Both the position numbers and the translations under genes were made by a program. A DNA stretch of 64,000 nt, from the NCBI RefSeq assembly GCF_026672255.1, contig NZ_JAPOHA010000012.1, positions 1-64,000 on the forward strand, given 5' to 3'. Under the pieces are notes generated by a model, which made no database searches, was not told where the DNA came from, and saw nothing but the letters and a program-made list of their open reading frames with translations. How positions within the stretch are numbered: position 1 is the stretch's first letter; every line of letters begins with the position of its first letter. The stretch is from Caproiciproducens galactitolivorans (GTDB lineage: Bacteria > Bacillota > Clostridia > Oscillospirales > Acutalibacteraceae). Of the stretch, positions 16,894 through 24,721 are shown one piece after another.

Positions 16894-17361
16894 TTATCTT
16901 GTAAGCGTAGGTGGATTTGCCCAACGGAATGTCTCATGCACCCGGTTTGTGTTATCTTTCTCCCATTGGAATGCTTCTCGGTATTCCTGTGTAAAATCCG
17001 TGCCAAAGCAGCCTTGCAGTTCATTCCACAGTATTTCTAGTTTCTGAAGGTCAGCAATCAATAAAAAGCCTTTTAACACGATCACCGCATGCAGAAAATC
17101 CTTGCCGCGATAATCGCCTGCCGTCAGATATTCTTCAAAGCGCCGCTCTAATTCCACCTGCTCCGGAGCGTGGAGGATATCGAGCATGCACGCTTTGATT
17201 AGCGGGTCTGATTCCTGCTCAAGGAAAAGGGCCAGTGCCAGAAATCCCTCCGCCCGTGTCACTAGCAGATAATAGCTGATCCGAGCCATGGTTTGCAGAC
17301 ATTCGATTTTTTCCTTATGACTGCGTGGCAGCCTTGCGGCAAAGTAGGATAAGTCTTTCAT
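16894..17361 (-). CDS. Unknown helical protein, 155 residues
   Basis: Not recognised. Almost wholly alpha-helical by composition, with a basic start (ARLPRSHKEKIECLQTMARI) and a repeat-like pattern of leucines. There is no signal peptide or membrane segment. The ATG at 17361 overlaps the stop of the WG-repeat gene as TGATG with GGAGGG nine bases before, so this start is preferred over the TTG at 17367. It is in the middle of the minus-strand operon. Confidence 0.65.
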   Translation of the reverse strand: MKDLSYFAARLPRSHKEKIECLQTMARISYYLLVTRAEGFLALALFLEQESDPLIKACMLDILHAPEQVELERRFEEYLTAGDYRGKDFLHAVIVLKGFLLIADLQKLEILWNELQGCFGTDFTQEYREAFQWEKDNTNRVHETFRWANPPTLTR

Positions 17362-18083
17362 CAGCAAGCTCCCTCCAATTTCTGAATCAAACGCACCGCT
17401 TCCCGTTTGAGCATGGTAACGTTGGTAATGAGCCGTCCATCCCGGCAGATCACTCCGAATTTCCGCTTGCGCTGCAGTATCATATATTCCCCATATCTTG
17501 ACGGGTTCGTGCTATATCCCCGCGGGTGGGCGGTCAGATGATCCTCCAATATCTCACCATACCGATCAAACAGAGTCACCTGTCCATCCTGTATGGCACT
17601 GATTCCTCCATAAAACGTAAACCAGCCTGCGGTGAGGTCAAAGCAGCCATCCAGATCAATTCTGTCGTAAACAAAGTGGAGTATCGGCTCATTTTTCCCG
17701 TTTATCACCCCCCATTTTCCACGCTTGACCGCAAAATATCCATTTGAAGAAGGCTGATCCTTGGCATCCTCATACGCAAACGGAACGACCGTCTGTCCCT
17801 GCGCATTGATATATCCGTGCAAACCATTTTTTACAGCATGACCTGCTATATAATCATCGAACAGCGTTTCAGTATAGTCAAATTGCAGAGGAACCACAAT
17901 CTCATCCGTCGCTCCGTTCATCAAGCCCCATTTACCGTCGGATTCGATCGGCAGCAAATAGAAACCATGAAAATCATAATATAAGTCAAGCTCGGATTCC
18001 GGGTAAACGTGGCTACCAGAAATGAACCCGCCGAAAGCTTTTTCGGTTAGCGTGTAAATACGGCATTCTTTTTTATGATCCAT
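17361..18083 (-). CDS. WG-repeat protein, 240 residues
   Basis: It contains several WG-type beta repeats: GKWGLMNGATDEIVVPLQFD, HGYINAQGQTVVPFAYED, GKWGVINGKNEPILHFVYD and KFGVICRDGRL. Such repeats build beta-propeller or solenoid surfaces for protein binding and are common in secreted, cell-wall and immunity-type proteins. No export signal is seen here. The ATG at 18083 has AAAGGAG before it, against the longer frame from 18113; it overlaps the regulator gene by 11 bp. Confidence 0.75.
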   Translation of the reverse strand: MDHKKECRIYTLTEKAFGGFISGSHVYPESELDLYYDFHGFYLLPIESDGKWGLMNGATDEIVVPLQFDYTETLFDDYIAGHAVKNGLHGYINAQGQTVVPFAYEDAKDQPSSNGYFAVKRGKWGVINGKNEPILHFVYDRIDLDGCFDLTAGWFTFYGGISAIQDGQVTLFDRYGEILEDHLTAHPRGYSTNPSRYGEYMILQRKRKFGVICRDGRLITNVTMLKREAVRLIQKLEGAC

Positions 18084-18573
18084 ACGATCTCCTTTCAAAG
18101 GTTTCCAGTCCATAGGTGTCCGGAATTTCGTAGCTGTAATGTCCAGGCTCGCCCCATGGGTCTGTCGGCATGTAGCGGATGCGATAGCCGATTTTCAAAA
18201 GCTCGGCAAAGTCCCGCTGCCTTGTGCGATCTGATAAAGCCGGATAATGCTCCCGATACCAGCCTACGGGATTTGCTCCGTCCATCTCTACCATTAATGT
18301 GCATAACCGTATAATTTTTTCAAGGTACAGCTTGCGTGTTTTGTTTTCAGGAAATTCCGGTTCATGGAACTGCGCATCGATTAAAACGAACGCCTTTCTC
18401 TTTTGGGAGTAGCGGATGTGCAGAACCCCCGCCTGCCTGAGTAGCAGGATATCCCGAGAAACGGTCTTTTCGCTGACCGGCAGCAGATCGGTGATTTCCC
18501 TAAAAGAAACCTCACTGCAATACCGGAATAAATGAAAGACAGAAAGAATGCGGGATGTCTTGGTGAGTTCCAT
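18073..18573 (-). CDS. HTH regulator, DeoR/WYL-like N-terminus
   Basis: A 166-residue protein whose first 65 residues form a winged helix-turn-helix (ILSVFHLFRYCSEVSFREIT, LLPVSEKTVSRDILLLRQAG). The C-terminal half has YREHYPALSDRTRQRDFAEL, which looks like a second HTH-like unit. It is shorter than WYL regulators and lacks a visible WYL domain. It is the first gene of the minus-strand operon, starting at ATG behind GGGAGG, and probably controls it. Confidence 0.7.
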   Translation of the reverse strand: MELTKTSRILSVFHLFRYCSEVSFREITDLLPVSEKTVSRDILLLRQAGVLHIRYSQKRKAFVLIDAQFHEPEFPENKTRKLYLEKIIRLCTLMVEMDGANPVGWYREHYPALSDRTRQRDFAELLKIGYRIRYMPTDPWGEPGHYSYEIPDTYGLETFERRSYGS

Positions 18574-18669
18574 GGGGTTTTCCTCCCTTGCTGTTATGAG
18601 TTTATCATACCACGTTTGCTATTAAAAGACATACGTATTGTCGCAAAATGTATCCTCATCGCAATACCC

Positions 18670-19473
18670 TTACAAATATTGCTGAAGAAACTGAAGCTGC
18701 ATTTTCTGTAAATAATTGTATTCCTGACCATCATAGGCTTCAAGCTCGCTCTCGTGAATATGATCATAGTCCGGTATGCAATCGCATTCGATTTGTTCAA
18801 AGGGATATAATAGATATTCATTTTCCCATGTAAATACATTTCTGGCATCGCGAAGGCGCCCGGCGTTGGCGCCAACCAGATAAAGCTTTTTCGGCTCGCT
18901 TCTCAGGCAGACGACCTGTCCAGCCGCGAATTTCACCCCGGCGTCTTCCTCGTAATCCGAGGGCATGCGATAATATCCGCCCCCACCTCTCAACTCTAAA
19001 CGGCTGATTAAAGCGCCGGTATAATCGAGCCGGTACTCTATGTATTCGCTTTGCTGGCTGCAAAGCTGATACAGATTCGTTTCTGGGGTAATTGGAACAG
19101 GGTTGTTGGAACAGATGAGCTGTCTTGCCCAATTTTGGCACTCCTTGATCCAGTCTTGGGACTCTTTGTCATCACGGGAATTCGCCCACAGTATGTGTTT
19201 GGGATATTGCTCTTTGACCATAAACAAATAATTAACCTTGTCCTTGACAAAAACGTCGAATGATTTGTTTTGATCCGCGGTGAATTCTTCTTTCAGCCGT
19301 TCGATTTGACGGGTGAGCTCCTCCTTTCCCGCCTGAACGGCAAGCTCCATCCGATCATACACTTCGCAGAAAAAGGATGAGGGGTCACACCGCTCCCACA
19401 TACAATCGTTGTATGCCCAAAGAAACACGGTGTATATTTTTGTGCTGTACGCCGCAAAAGGATTGTCCATCAT
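18670..19473 (-). CDS. Unknown protein, 267 residues
   Basis: Not recognised. The N-terminal part is helical and aromatic-rich (FLWAYNDCMWERCDPSSFFC); the middle has EYRLDYTGALISRLELRGGG and VVCLRSEPKKLYLVGANAG, suggesting a small beta domain. Two adjacent ATG codons (19473 and 19470) lie behind CGGGGGG. It ends about 97 bases before the regulator's start, so it may be transcribed ahead of the same operon or separately. It is divergent to the nuclease-like gene at 19630. Confidence 0.65.
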   Translation of the reverse strand: MMDNPFAAYSTKIYTVFLWAYNDCMWERCDPSSFFCEVYDRMELAVQAGKEELTRQIERLKEEFTADQNKSFDVFVKDKVNYLFMVKEQYPKHILWANSRDDKESQDWIKECQNWARQLICSNNPVPITPETNLYQLCSQQSEYIEYRLDYTGALISRLELRGGGGYYRMPSDYEEDAGVKFAAGQVVCLRSEPKKLYLVGANAGRLRDARNVFTWENEYLLYPFEQIECDCIPDYDHIHESELEAYDGQEYNYLQKMQLQFLQQYL

Positions 19474-19629
19474 TTAATACCCCCCGATAGTAAAAAATCA
19501 CAAGCTTTTGAAGGGAGTATATCACAGGCTGATTTCTGGATTCAGACACACGTAATGACGTGTAGCTTGCTTTTTTGGCAGAATGTGATAAAGTTTATAA
19601 TAAGATTTTACGAATTAGGGGGCGTTAGT

Positions 19630-20541
19630 GTGGGGGAATTTAAACGCGATTTGTATAAAAGGAAGCATGACAGGCAACTTGGAATTGAGCAGCTACAGAA
19701 AATGCAGGAAATGCCATGGTTCAAACTGCTGAAAGAAGATGTTGAACGGGGAGAGGTTTTCCCAGCTCTGCGCTATAGCGGAGAAATTGATTTTTACTAT
19801 CGGGGCGCGCTACTTTGTAAATATAAAGGGAATCTAAAAGGAGAACCAACGACAAGCAGAAATAAAGGGCCTTTCAATCCCGAAAATCGAGACGACTACA
19901 AAAAGATTAAAGAAAGCTGTGAGGAGTGGGGCAAGAAAGCAAGTGGTGAAGCCAACGAACGCGCTACGCTGTCCGTGCTTTACAGCAAGTTTTCACCATA
20001 CATCAAGCCGGCCCCCAGTATGATCCTGCTGGATATTGAGGTTGGGTTTCCTAAACTTTTCTTAAGTGATGAAGAAAATCATCGAAATACACAGGTAGAT
20101 TTGCTTTTTCTTGACAAAAGCACCGGCAAACTCTACTTTATCGAAGTAAAGGAAGCCGGGGACGGCAGAGTCAAAGTGGAATCCGCAGGTCGGTCTGTGG
20201 AGAAGATATTTGACAGCATGCCGGTCATGGAACAGCTCGACGAGTACGACGCAAATTTGGCGGCAAGAGAGGATCAAATTCTTGCTGCCTATCAAAACTA
20301 TTTTAGTATTACGCGTGAGATTTTCGGCTGTGAGATTTATTCGGGAAAGCTTTCGCTGTATAACCGTACCAAGTTGCTGGTCTATGGGGAATCTAATACA
20401 AACAATAGCCGTAAATCACTTGAGGCAATCCACACGAAGCTTGGCAATGATTTAATCGTCTTTGAGAACGGCCTGGATTTGGTTGATGACTTGCCGGAAA
20501 GGATTATTTCCGGTTCATTTTGTCGGAGCCGTAACTCTTGA
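19630..20541 (+). CDS. PD-(D/E)xK nuclease-like protein
   Basis: A 303-residue protein. NTQVDLLFLDKST followed by GKLYFIEVKEAGD is the typical D-x(n)-E-x-K core of the PD-(D/E)xK nuclease fold (D near 163, E and K near 177-179), with further acidic and basic residues around. Restriction enzymes and many defence effectors use this core. The rest of the protein was not recognised. The GTG at 19630 is preferred because TAGGGGGC lies before it; the frame is open back to 19555. A TATAAT box lies at 19596-19601. It is followed after 20 bases by an unknown gene on the same strand. Confidence 0.65.
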   Translation: MGEFKRDLYKRKHDRQLGIEQLQKMQEMPWFKLLKEDVERGEVFPALRYSGEIDFYYRGALLCKYKGNLKGEPTTSRNKGPFNPENRDDYKKIKESCEEWGKKASGEANERATLSVLYSKFSPYIKPAPSMILLDIEVGFPKLFLSDEENHRNTQVDLLFLDKSTGKLYFIEVKEAGDGRVKVESAGRSVEKIFDSMPVMEQLDEYDANLAAREDQILAAYQNYFSITREIFGCEIYSGKLSLYNRTKLLVYGESNTNNSRKSLEAIHTKLGNDLIVFENGLDLVDDLPERIISGSFCRSRNS

Positions 20542-20561
20542 TCGAAAGAATAGGTGAACGA

Positions 20562-21335
20562 ATGAATACCATATGGATGATTCGTAATGACGGCAAGGCT
20601 TTTCCTTGCTCACAGTATCTTTACGCGAATGCTTTAAATATGGAGGAGACTTTGCTTGCGGCGGAATGGCTGTATGCCAACACGTGTCATAAGGAATCCC
20701 GGCAGCTTGCACTGGAAATGGTCGCGGCATGGATGGCTTCTGCGTCTGTTGACGGCGATGCTGTTTCTGATGCGCCCGGCTCCCTTTTACAAAAGCCCGG
20801 TTGCCCCTTGTCGCAGGAGTTTGTAAAGGCACACACAGAGGAAGTCATGGCGATTCGCACAGAAAATCTGGATTTGAACGCCTTGTGCAGCGAGGTTGTT
20901 GCTGAACTGAACCAAGAGTTTTTACGGGCGCGTTATTGCGGTATGGAGCATACGGGTGCGTCATCCAAAGAGATGTTCTTCCGTATCTCTTCGGTTGGGT
21001 TTGATTGGTATAACCGCATACATGATTTTGTCACCGCCGCTAATTTCCCAATAGAATTCATTAACATTGTCCGGGGTGAGGAGAGTGCTGGCGCAAAAAG
21101 CGGGCTTCATCTTCGATTACCGACAGAAACATTTCTCGCGGAGCAACCAATTCAACTTATCCCTCCGAGTAAGCTGAAAGGCGGCGTAATGGTGCGCGAA
21201 ATATTTGCACATCTGTCGTTTGGAAGTTCTCTAAGACATATTTTGGGGGATCTGACGATTGATGCAAGAAGTCTTGCCAATGCTCTGACCGTTATTGCTG
21301 ATTGGGAAAATCAGCAAGGAATTGAATCAAAGTAA
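20562..21335 (+). CDS. Unknown protein, 257 residues, paired with the nuclease-like gene
   Basis: Not recognised. No signal peptide or membrane segment. It is mostly helical, with MVAAWMASASVDGDAV, RISSVGFDWYNRIHDFVTAA and SFGSSLRHILGDLTIDARSL. The ATG at 20562 with AGGTGA before it is preferred over the in-frame start at 20538, which overlaps the preceding gene. It forms a two-gene plus-strand unit with the nuclease-like gene, closed by terminators at 21373-21408 and 21436-21477. Partner, regulator or antidote roles are all possible. Confidence 0.6.
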   Translation: MNTIWMIRNDGKAFPCSQYLYANALNMEETLLAAEWLYANTCHKESRQLALEMVAAWMASASVDGDAVSDAPGSLLQKPGCPLSQEFVKAHTEEVMAIRTENLDLNALCSEVVAELNQEFLRARYCGMEHTGASSKEMFFRISSVGFDWYNRIHDFVTAANFPIEFINIVRGEESAGAKSGLHLRLPTETFLAEQPIQLIPPSKLKGGVMVREIFAHLSFGSSLRHILGDLTIDARSLANALTVIADWENQQGIESK

Positions 21336-21372
21336 ATTTCTCATTCTTGCAGCAATATATTTGCCATCATAA

Positions 21373-21408
21373 CAAAAAGGACGAAGGTAGCTGAGCCCTC
21401 GTCCTTTT
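21373..21408 (+). terminator. Terminator after the nuclease-like gene pair
   Basis: Perfect 11-bp stem AAAAAGGACGA (21373-21383) with TCGTCCTTTTT (21398-21408), ending in five T residues. It is symmetrical enough to work in both directions. Confidence 0.85.
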
Positions 21409-21435
21409 TGCTGTCACATTGTTAGAAATAAAGCA

Positions 21436-21477
21436 ATAATCCGAACCCATCCCCAACGGGGACAAGGTTCGGATTAT
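21436..21477. terminator. Large palindromic hairpin at the element B border
   Basis: Perfect 12-bp arms ATAATCCGAACC (21436-21447) and GGTTCGGATTAT (21466-21477) enclose a second stem CCCC/GGGG. There is no long T-run. The sequence AATCCGAACC also occurs at 13853-13862, close to the other repeat copy, so it may belong to a family of extragenic palindromes. Confidence 0.55.
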
Positions 21478-21488
21478 CATGATTTGGT

Positions 21489-21509
21489 GCGAGTGTTCTT
21501 ACGGCATTT
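21489..21509 (+). repeat. 21-bp direct repeat, right copy
   Basis: Identical to 13787-13807. Here it is not part of a hairpin. It lies about 150 bases in front of parA, the first gene of element B. Confidence 0.6.
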
Positions 21510-21656
21510 ATTCAAGAAAGTCAGTAATATCAAGGGCTTACGGGCAGTTAAGAAGCAGTATTTACCCCTAATAATTGAATAAATTCATTATATTTTAAGG
21601 GCGTTCCGTGAAAAGGAGCGTCCTTTTTCTATTTCAGCGGGAGGTGAAAAAATCAC

Positions 21657-22475
21657 ATGACCAATGTAATTGCCGTTGCCAATCAAAAGGGCGGCGTCGG
21701 CAAGACTACGACTTGCGCCAATCTCGGCATCGGGCTGGCGCAGGAAGGAAAGAAGGTTCTTCTGGTGGACAGCGACCCGCAGGGTTCCCTGACCATCAGT
21801 TTGGGCAGTTCCCAGCCCGATCAACTGCCCGTGACGCTGGCGACGATCATGGGCAAGGTGCTGGACGAAGAACCCATCGGCCCCGGTGAGGGACTTTTGC
21901 ATCACGATGAGGGCGTCGATCTGATGCCCGCTAACATCGAGCTTTCCGGCATGGAGGTATCGCTCGTCAACGCCATGAGCCGTGAAAAAATCCTGAAACA
22001 GTATCTGGACGGCGTGAAGCGCCAATACGACTATGTACTTCTGGACTGTATGCCTTCGCTGGGAATGCTGACCGTCAACGCGCTGGCCGCAGCCGACAGC
22101 GTACTCATTCCCGTTCAGGCGCAGTACCTTCCGGCAAAGGGCCTCGAACAGCTTTTGCAGACAATCAACAAGGTACGGCGGCAGATCAATCCGAAGCTCA
22201 AAATCGACGGCATTCTGCTGACGATGGTGGACAGCCGTACCAACTACGCCAAAGAAATCAGCGCTCTGTTGCGGGATACCTACGGTTCAAAGCTGAAGGT
22301 TTTTGATATAGAGATTCCTCATTCCGTTCGCGCCGCCGAAATCAGCGCGGAGGGCAGGAGTATTTTCGCTCATGACCCGAAAGGCAAAGTTGCCGAGGCG
22401 TATCGGAAGCTGACGAAGGAGGTGCTTAAAATTGAAAAGCAGCGCCAAAAACATAAGTCTGAACAGTTACGATGA
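21657..22475 (+). CDS. parA: ParA-family ATPase
   Basis: A 272-residue ParA/Soj-type ATPase: deviant Walker A KGGVGKTTT at about 11-19, LLVDSDPQGS, and Walker B VLLDCMPSLG. With ParB it would keep the excised or replicating element in daughter cells. It starts at ATG behind GGGAGGTG and overlaps parB by 44 bp. A small terminator-like hairpin at 21598-21629 precedes it. As first gene of the long tra operon it may also mark the promoter side of element B. Confidence 0.92.
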   Translation: MTNVIAVANQKGGVGKTTTCANLGIGLAQEGKKVLLVDSDPQGSLTISLGSSQPDQLPVTLATIMGKVLDEEPIGPGEGLLHHDEGVDLMPANIELSGMEVSLVNAMSREKILKQYLDGVKRQYDYVLLDCMPSLGMLTVNALAAADSVLIPVQAQYLPAKGLEQLLQTINKVRRQINPKLKIDGILLTMVDSRTNYAKEISALLRDTYGSKLKVFDIEIPHSVRAAEISAEGRSIFAHDPKGKVAEAYRKLTKEVLKIEKQRQKHKSEQLR

Positions 22476-23370
22476 TATTTTCTCCACGGAGGAAACCCGC
22501 GAGGATGAAAAACGGGAGAAGGTCACGGATATGCCGCTTTCGGAGCTGCATCCCTTTCCCGACCATCCGTTTCAGGTATGGGACGATGATTCCATGAAAG
22601 AAACCGTGGAGAGCATCAAAGAATACGGCGTGTTGGTTCCCGCCATCGTCCGTCCTCGCGCGGACGGCGGCTATGAGCTGATTTCAGGCCACCGGCGCAA
22701 ACACGCCTGCGAGCTAGCTGGGCTTCCCACCATGCCGGTGATCGTCCGCGATCTGGATGATGACGCCGCGACCATCATCATGGTTGACAGCAACATCCAG
22801 CGTGAAAACATTCTGCCGAGCGAACGGGCCAAGGCATACAAAATGAAGCTGGACGCCATACGGCGTCAGGCTGGCCGACCGTCCAAAGAAAATTGTGCCC
22901 AAGTTGGGCACAATTTTGACGGCAAAAGAAGTGTTCAGGTTGTTGCCGATCAAGCCGGAGAAAGCAAGACACAGGTGCAGCGGTATATCCGGTTGAACGA
23001 GCTGACACCGCAGCTTCAGCAGATGGTAGATGATAAGAAAATCGCCATGACCCCCGCCGTGGAGCTGTCGTACCTCAAACCGGAGGAACAGACGCTTTTG
23101 CTGGACACCATCGAAAGCGAACAGGCCACCCCCTCGCTCTCACAGGCCCAGCGGCTGAAAAATTTCAGTCAGGAGGGCCATCTGAACGAGGACAGTATGC
23201 TGGCGATCATGTCGGAGGAAAAGAAACCGGAGAAAAACGACCTGACTATCAAGGCTGATAAGCTCCAAAAATATTTCCCAAAATCGTATACCCCGCAGCA
23301 GATGGAGCAGGTCATTATCCGGTTGCTTGATGGATGGCAAAAAAAGCGGCAACGGGATCAGGAAAGGTAA
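22432..23370 (+). CDS. parB: ParB/Spo0J-family partition protein
   Basis: A 312-residue ParB. The N-terminal nuclease-like domain has HPFPDHPFQVWDDDSM, ELISGHRRKHACEL and NIQRENILPSERAKAYKMKL; a KorB-like HTH region follows (VQVVADQAGESKTQVQRYIR). The start is TTG at 22432 with AAGGAGGTG before it, inside the end of parA. An unusual 13-bp perfect palindrome (22889-22917) lies in the coding sequence and encodes NCAQVGHNF in the linker between the two domains. A terminator-like hairpin follows the gene. Confidence 0.9.
   Translation: MKSSAKNISLNSYDDIFSTEETREDEKREKVTDMPLSELHPFPDHPFQVWDDDSMKETVESIKEYGVLVPAIVRPRADGGYELISGHRRKHACELAGLPTMPVIVRDLDDDAATIIMVDSNIQRENILPSERAKAYKMKLDAIRRQAGRPSKENCAQVGHNFDGKRSVQVVADQAGESKTQVQRYIRLNELTPQLQQMVDDKKIAMTPAVELSYLKPEEQTLLLDTIESEQATPSLSQAQRLKNFSQEGHLNEDSMLAIMSEEKKPEKNDLTIKADKLQKYFPKSYTPQQMEQVIIRLLDGWQKKRQRDQER
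22889..22917. repeat. 13-bp perfect palindrome inside parB
   Basis: AAAATTGTGCCCA (22889-22901) and TGGGCACAATTTT (22905-22917) with a three-base centre. It sits in the linker codons between the ParB N-terminal domain and HTH. It could be a binding site (for example a parS-like site), an inserted palindromic unit, or an mRNA hairpin. Confidence 0.6.
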
Positions 23371-23383
23371 TAACCGTCGTTTC

Positions 23384-23412
23384 AGGCGTTCCGAAAGGAG
23401 CGCCTTCTTTCA
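23384..23412 (+). terminator. Weak terminator after parB
   Basis: AGGCGTTCC (23384-23392) pairs with GGAGCGCCT (23397-23405) with one G-U pair, followed by TCTTT. It may lower, not stop, readthrough into the next gene. Confidence 0.45.
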
Positions 23413-23436
23413 TGTCTTGATAAAGGAGGAAACCGC

Positions 23437-24024
23437 ATGACAACTGAAAAAATCAACAAAAGCGAAGGTAAAAAGGAGGATGAAAAGAGAAAGCGCAAAT
23501 GGCCGTATATCCTTGCGATTCTTCTGCTGTTACTGCTTCTCCTGCTGCTTTTGCTGCGGAGCTGCGGAAATCAGCATCCCTGCCCGAACCCGCCGCCGTC
23601 CAGTTCCGTCCCCTCGTCGTCTGCTCCGTCGCTGGACGATACCGGGAGTGCGGAACCGGGAAGCAGCAGTTCTCCGTCGCGGCAGGAAATCCTGTCTCGG
23701 CTTCAAAAGCAGGAAGTCACCGTCACCGACAAGGTGAGTGCGCAGGCTTCTTTTTCCAGCGGATCGAAGGGCAGCACCGGCACATGGGAAGTGGAAAACC
23801 CGTCCTCTAACAGCGTCATTATGCAGTGTGAAATTGTGCTGGACGGAGAAACCGTGGCGAAATCCGCGCCGATCTATCCGGGGCAGCATATCGACGGCCT
23901 CACTCTTTCCCAGCCGGTTTCATCTGGAAGCTACAGCGTGACCGCAGCAATCAAGTATTATAGCAAAACAACCAAAGCGTATCTCGGCATGGCCGACTAC
24001 AAGATTCGTCTTTCCGTTTCGTAA
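23437..24024 (+). CDS. Membrane-anchored extracellular protein, 195 residues
   Basis: A basic, charged N-terminus (KKEDEKRKRKWPY) precedes one very hydrophobic segment of leucines (about residues 26-41), then a Ser/Pro-rich linker and a C-terminal beta-rich domain (GTWEVENPSSNSVIMQCEIV, SAPIYPGQHIDGLTL). The topology suggests a type II membrane protein with the domain outside. The family was not recognised. It starts at ATG behind AAAGGAGG. It is followed by two secreted-protein genes, so these three may form the cell-surface part of element B, perhaps for mating-cell contact. Confidence 0.75.
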   Translation: MTTEKINKSEGKKEDEKRKRKWPYILAILLLLLLLLLLLLRSCGNQHPCPNPPPSSSVPSSSAPSLDDTGSAEPGSSSSPSRQEILSRLQKQEVTVTDKVSAQASFSSGSKGSTGTWEVENPSSNSVIMQCEIVLDGETVAKSAPIYPGQHIDGLTLSQPVSSGSYSVTAAIKYYSKTTKAYLGMADYKIRLSVS

Positions 24025-24070
24025 TCAACCGCATTCGCGGTTGAAATAAAAACATGCAGGAGGTTTTCTA

Positions 24071-24661
24071 ATGAAAAACAGGCTCAGAAAGATCCTCGCG
24101 GGCATCATCACCTTTGCCGTGCTCGGCGTGACGGCGGCAGTCCCGGCGCTCGCCGCCGACAAAACCGACACCGGCACGGGCAGCATTACGGGGAACGTGA
24201 CGATCAACGGCTCCATTTCGCCGCTGACCATCTCCGTCACACACCCAGTCAACGTAGCCTACGCCATTAGCCCGGACGCCGAAACATTTACCGCGCCCGA
24301 CATCACCGTGACCAACAACACCAAAGTCGCGGTGATCGCCACGGTGGAATCCCTGAAAGCCGCTTCGGGCGGAACGCTGACCTTCACCGACGTTGACCCG
24401 TCCGCGAAAGCGTGGCGTTCGCTCAACCTCGCGGATTCCAAGAAGTACATTGCGCTTGGTATTACAGCAAAAGGCAATTCCGGCTGGAACAGCGGGTACA
24501 GCACTTCCACCCATTGGGCGGTGAGCGATTCGCCGTTGCAGATCGGGACGCTGAATCCGAGCACTTCCGGCACGCTGTCCCTCACGGCGGACTACGGTCT
24601 CGCGTTCGACGGGGCGTACACGGCCAACCATCAGCTTGTTTTCCAGTTCCAACTCGCATAA
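24071..24661 (+). CDS. Secreted protein, 196 residues
   Basis: A clear signal peptide: basic start MKNRLRKI, hydrophobic core and a cleavage region near VPALAAD (about residue 29). The mature part is beta-rich, with ISVTHPVNVAYAISPDAETF, TAPDITVTNNTKVAVIATVE and a C-terminal strand HQLVFQFQLA. The same module recurs at the C-terminus of the next gene product. The family was not recognised; a pilin-like or surface-layer-like building block is possible. It starts at ATG behind AGGAGG. Confidence 0.8.
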   Translation: MKNRLRKILAGIITFAVLGVTAAVPALAADKTDTGTGSITGNVTINGSISPLTISVTHPVNVAYAISPDAETFTAPDITVTNNTKVAVIATVESLKAASGGTLTFTDVDPSAKAWRSLNLADSKKYIALGITAKGNSGWNSGYSTSTHWAVSDSPLQIGTLNPSTSGTLSLTADYGLAFDGAYTANHQLVFQFQLA

Positions 24662-24673
24662 AGACATAAGCGC

Positions 24674-24704
24674 GGGAATAGGCCGGGACTTCCCGGCCTA
24701 TTCC
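24674..24704. repeat. 13-bp perfect hairpin between the two secreted-protein genes
   Basis: GGAATAGGCCGGG (24674-24686) pairs with CCCGGCCTATTCC (24692-24704) over a five-base loop. There is no T-run, so it is more likely an mRNA processing or stability element that adjusts expression of the two genes. Confidence 0.5.
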
Positions 24705-24721
24705 GAAAGGAGGGCTTCTAT

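Larger units (their letters stand above)
21336..21656 (+). other. 321-bp intergenic region at the host/element B border
   Basis: It holds two terminators (21373-21408 and 21436-21477), the right copy of the 21-bp repeat (21489-21509), and a hairpin GGCGTTCC/GGAGCGTCC with T-run at 21598-21629 in front of parA. No gene of useful length is seen. The left border of element B most likely lies here. Confidence 0.5.

Noticed and set aside
23437-24024. LPxTG-type wall anchor or lipoprotein signal in the leucine-rich protein
   Set aside because: No LPxTG and no suitable lipobox; the cysteine after the leucine stretch lies behind a full membrane segment with a basic front, so a type II membrane protein is simpler.
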